This document shows, piece by piece, positions 5,840-6,593 of a DNA stretch of 6,593 nucleotides (within the stretch, counting starts at the first letter, position 1; each line of letters starts with the position of its first letter). The notes below the pieces were generated by a model. The model searched no databases. It saw nothing but the letters and a program-made list of their open reading frames with translations, and was not told the origin of the DNA. Origin of the DNA: Clostridiales bacterium (GTDB lineage: Bacteria; Bacillota; Clostridia; Oscillospirales; Butyricicoccaceae); assembly GCA_019420045.1 (NCBI GenBank), contig JAHZHY010000313.1, forward strand, positions 305-6,897, read 5' to 3'. Both the position numbers and the translations under genes were made by a program.

Positions 5840-6509
5840 ACAGTGGCTGGGAAAGGTGCTGCACAGAGTTCATTACCGGCCGGACCGGCAAGCCATCGCC
5901 CGGGAGCTGCAGGGACATTTTGAAGACGGTGTGGAGTTTTACCGGGAAGAGGGCCTGGAAGAAGAACAGTGCCGGGAAAGGGCTTTGCTGGATCTGGGAG
6001 AGCCGGAGGGGATCGGCAAGCTGCTCAACCGGGAACACAATCCTCTGCTGGGATATGGGCTTGTGGCGGTCAATTTGCTGGCGGCATTGCTGCTTGTTCC
6101 CGCTCTGCTGGCCTTGGGCAGCGCCTGTTATGAAGGTATATCCCAATACCAGCAATGGATGCCTGGGTATAAGCTGGAGGATGTGCCCCTGGCCTGGGAG
6201 CAGGATCTGGGGGAAGGGGTTTGGGTGGACAGCACCTATTTGCGCTATACCAAGGGCCTTTGCACCGAGGAAGGGGATTTGTATGTGTTTTATATGAAAT
6301 GCACCCTTCCCGGTTTCATCGAGCAGGCGCCGGTGGCCCAGGTCGCCGACAGCCAGGGAGAAGTTTACCCCATGCAGCGGGTGAGCGGACAAAATAGTCC
6401 GTTGGCCTTCGGCTATATCCAGGTGCCGGAATACCCGGTGGAGGAGGAAACCTTCCGGCTGCTTTATATCCAGGGGGATCGTTCCTATCGCTTGGAGGTG
6501 GGGGAATGA
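5820..6509 (+). CDS. HAAS (DUF1700-like) domain protein with one transmembrane helix and an extracytoplasmic domain
   Basis: PadR-associated membrane protein of 229 residues. Residues 1-72 form a charged, helical cytosolic domain resembling HAAS/DUF1700: RQAIARELQGHFEDG, then a GLEEEQCRERALLDLGEPEGIGKLL stretch containing the typical A-x-x-x-LG-(D/E)-P turn. One hydrophobic helix follows at about 76-102. The remaining 125 or so residues should lie outside the cell; they are rich in aromatic and acidic residues with alternating strand-like patterns and two cysteines (in LCTEEG and MKCTLP), and I recognise no family there. The start is GTG at 5820 (GGGAGG eight bases upstream); GTG at 5811 would add three residues. 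The gene overlaps padR by 20 bases and the following gene by 4 (ATGA), so all three are probably translated together. The role is inferred as sensing or signalling at the membrane together with PadR; no enzyme motif is seen. Confidence 0.75.
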   Translation: MKQEPFEQWLGKVLHRVHYRPDRQAIARELQGHFEDGVEFYREEGLEEEQCRERALLDLGEPEGIGKLLNREHNPLLGYGLVAVNLLAALLLVPALLALGSACYEGISQYQQWMPGYKLEDVPLAWEQDLGEGVWVDSTYLRYTKGLCTEEGDLYVFYMKCTLPGFIEQAPVAQVADSQGEVYPMQRVSGQNSPLAFGYIQVPEYPVEEETFRLLYIQGDRSYRLEVGE

Positions 6510-6593
6510 ACCGTCTCAGAAGGAAAAAGCTTTTTCTACGCCTGGTGTTTTTACTGGTGTTTGTAGTGTTGTGCCGCAGCTTCTGGCCCTTGT
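6506..6593 (+). CDS. Start of a membrane-anchored or secreted protein, cut by window edge
   Basis: Twenty-nine codons are visible and the frame is open through the right edge. The ATG overlaps the HAAS stop codon (ATGA), and GGAGGTG (6494-6500) lies five bases upstream, so the start is well supported. The N-terminus has a basic stretch (NRLRRKK) followed by a strongly hydrophobic run (about residues 9-22) and a cysteine at 23. This is the layout of a signal peptide or N-terminal membrane anchor. LVFVVLC could be a lipoprotein-like box, but the residues before the cysteine are bulky and do not fit a good lipobox. By analogy with padR-HAAS operons it may be a cell-surface or membrane partner of the HAAS protein, but the product cannot be named from this fragment. 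Confidence 0.7.
   Translation, partial: MNRLRRKKLFLRLVFLLVFVVLCRSFWPL

Noticed and set aside
1..6593. Mobile elements, CRISPR arrays, tRNA or rRNA genes
   Set aside because: No spaced direct repeats, transposase-like frames, terminal inverted repeats or RNA-gene signatures were seen; almost all the DNA is accounted for by conserved + strand genes.

Overview
The window reads as chromosomal DNA from a GC-rich, Gram-positive anaerobe of the class Clostridia. The protein sequences look most like gut Oscillospirales/Ruminococcaceae, but that placement is an inference from sequence style; no marker gene is present. Coding density is very high. Every gene is on the + strand, neighbours overlap or lie within a few dozen bases of each other, and there is no gene-free stretch over 300 bases.

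Region 1 (start to about 5380) is a polyamine operon of five genes: speE (spermidine synthase, cut by the left window edge), speB (agmatinase-type ureohydrolase), a carboxynorspermidine/carboxyspermidine dehydrogenase, nspC (its PLP-dependent decarboxylase) and a monofunctional aspartate kinase. It closes with a textbook intrinsic terminator at 5390-5422. The set holds two chemically different ways to add an aminopropyl group. SpeE takes it from decarboxylated S-adenosylmethionine. The dehydrogenase/decarboxylase pair builds it from aspartate semialdehyde. The aspartate kinase catalyses the first committed step towards aspartate semialdehyde, so it probably feeds the second route. SpeB can either make putrescine from agmatine or remove urea from an aminopropylagmatine intermediate; sequence alone does not decide. 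The arginine decarboxylase (speA), SAM decarboxylase (speD) and aspartate-semialdehyde dehydrogenase (asd) expected to complete these routes are not in the window.

Region 2 (about 5424 to the end) is a separate regulatory operon: a PadR-family repressor, a HAAS (DUF1700-like) protein with one membrane helix and an unrecognised outer domain, and the start of a third, membrane-anchored or secreted product cut by the right edge. It is driven by a promoter with perfect consensus hexamers (TTGACA, 17 bp, TATAAT). Two 19-bp imperfect dyads of identical geometry, centred 26 bp apart, overlie the promoter core and the predicted transcription start. They are good candidates for PadR autoregulatory operators. 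Nothing in the sequence ties Region 2 functionally to the polyamine genes.
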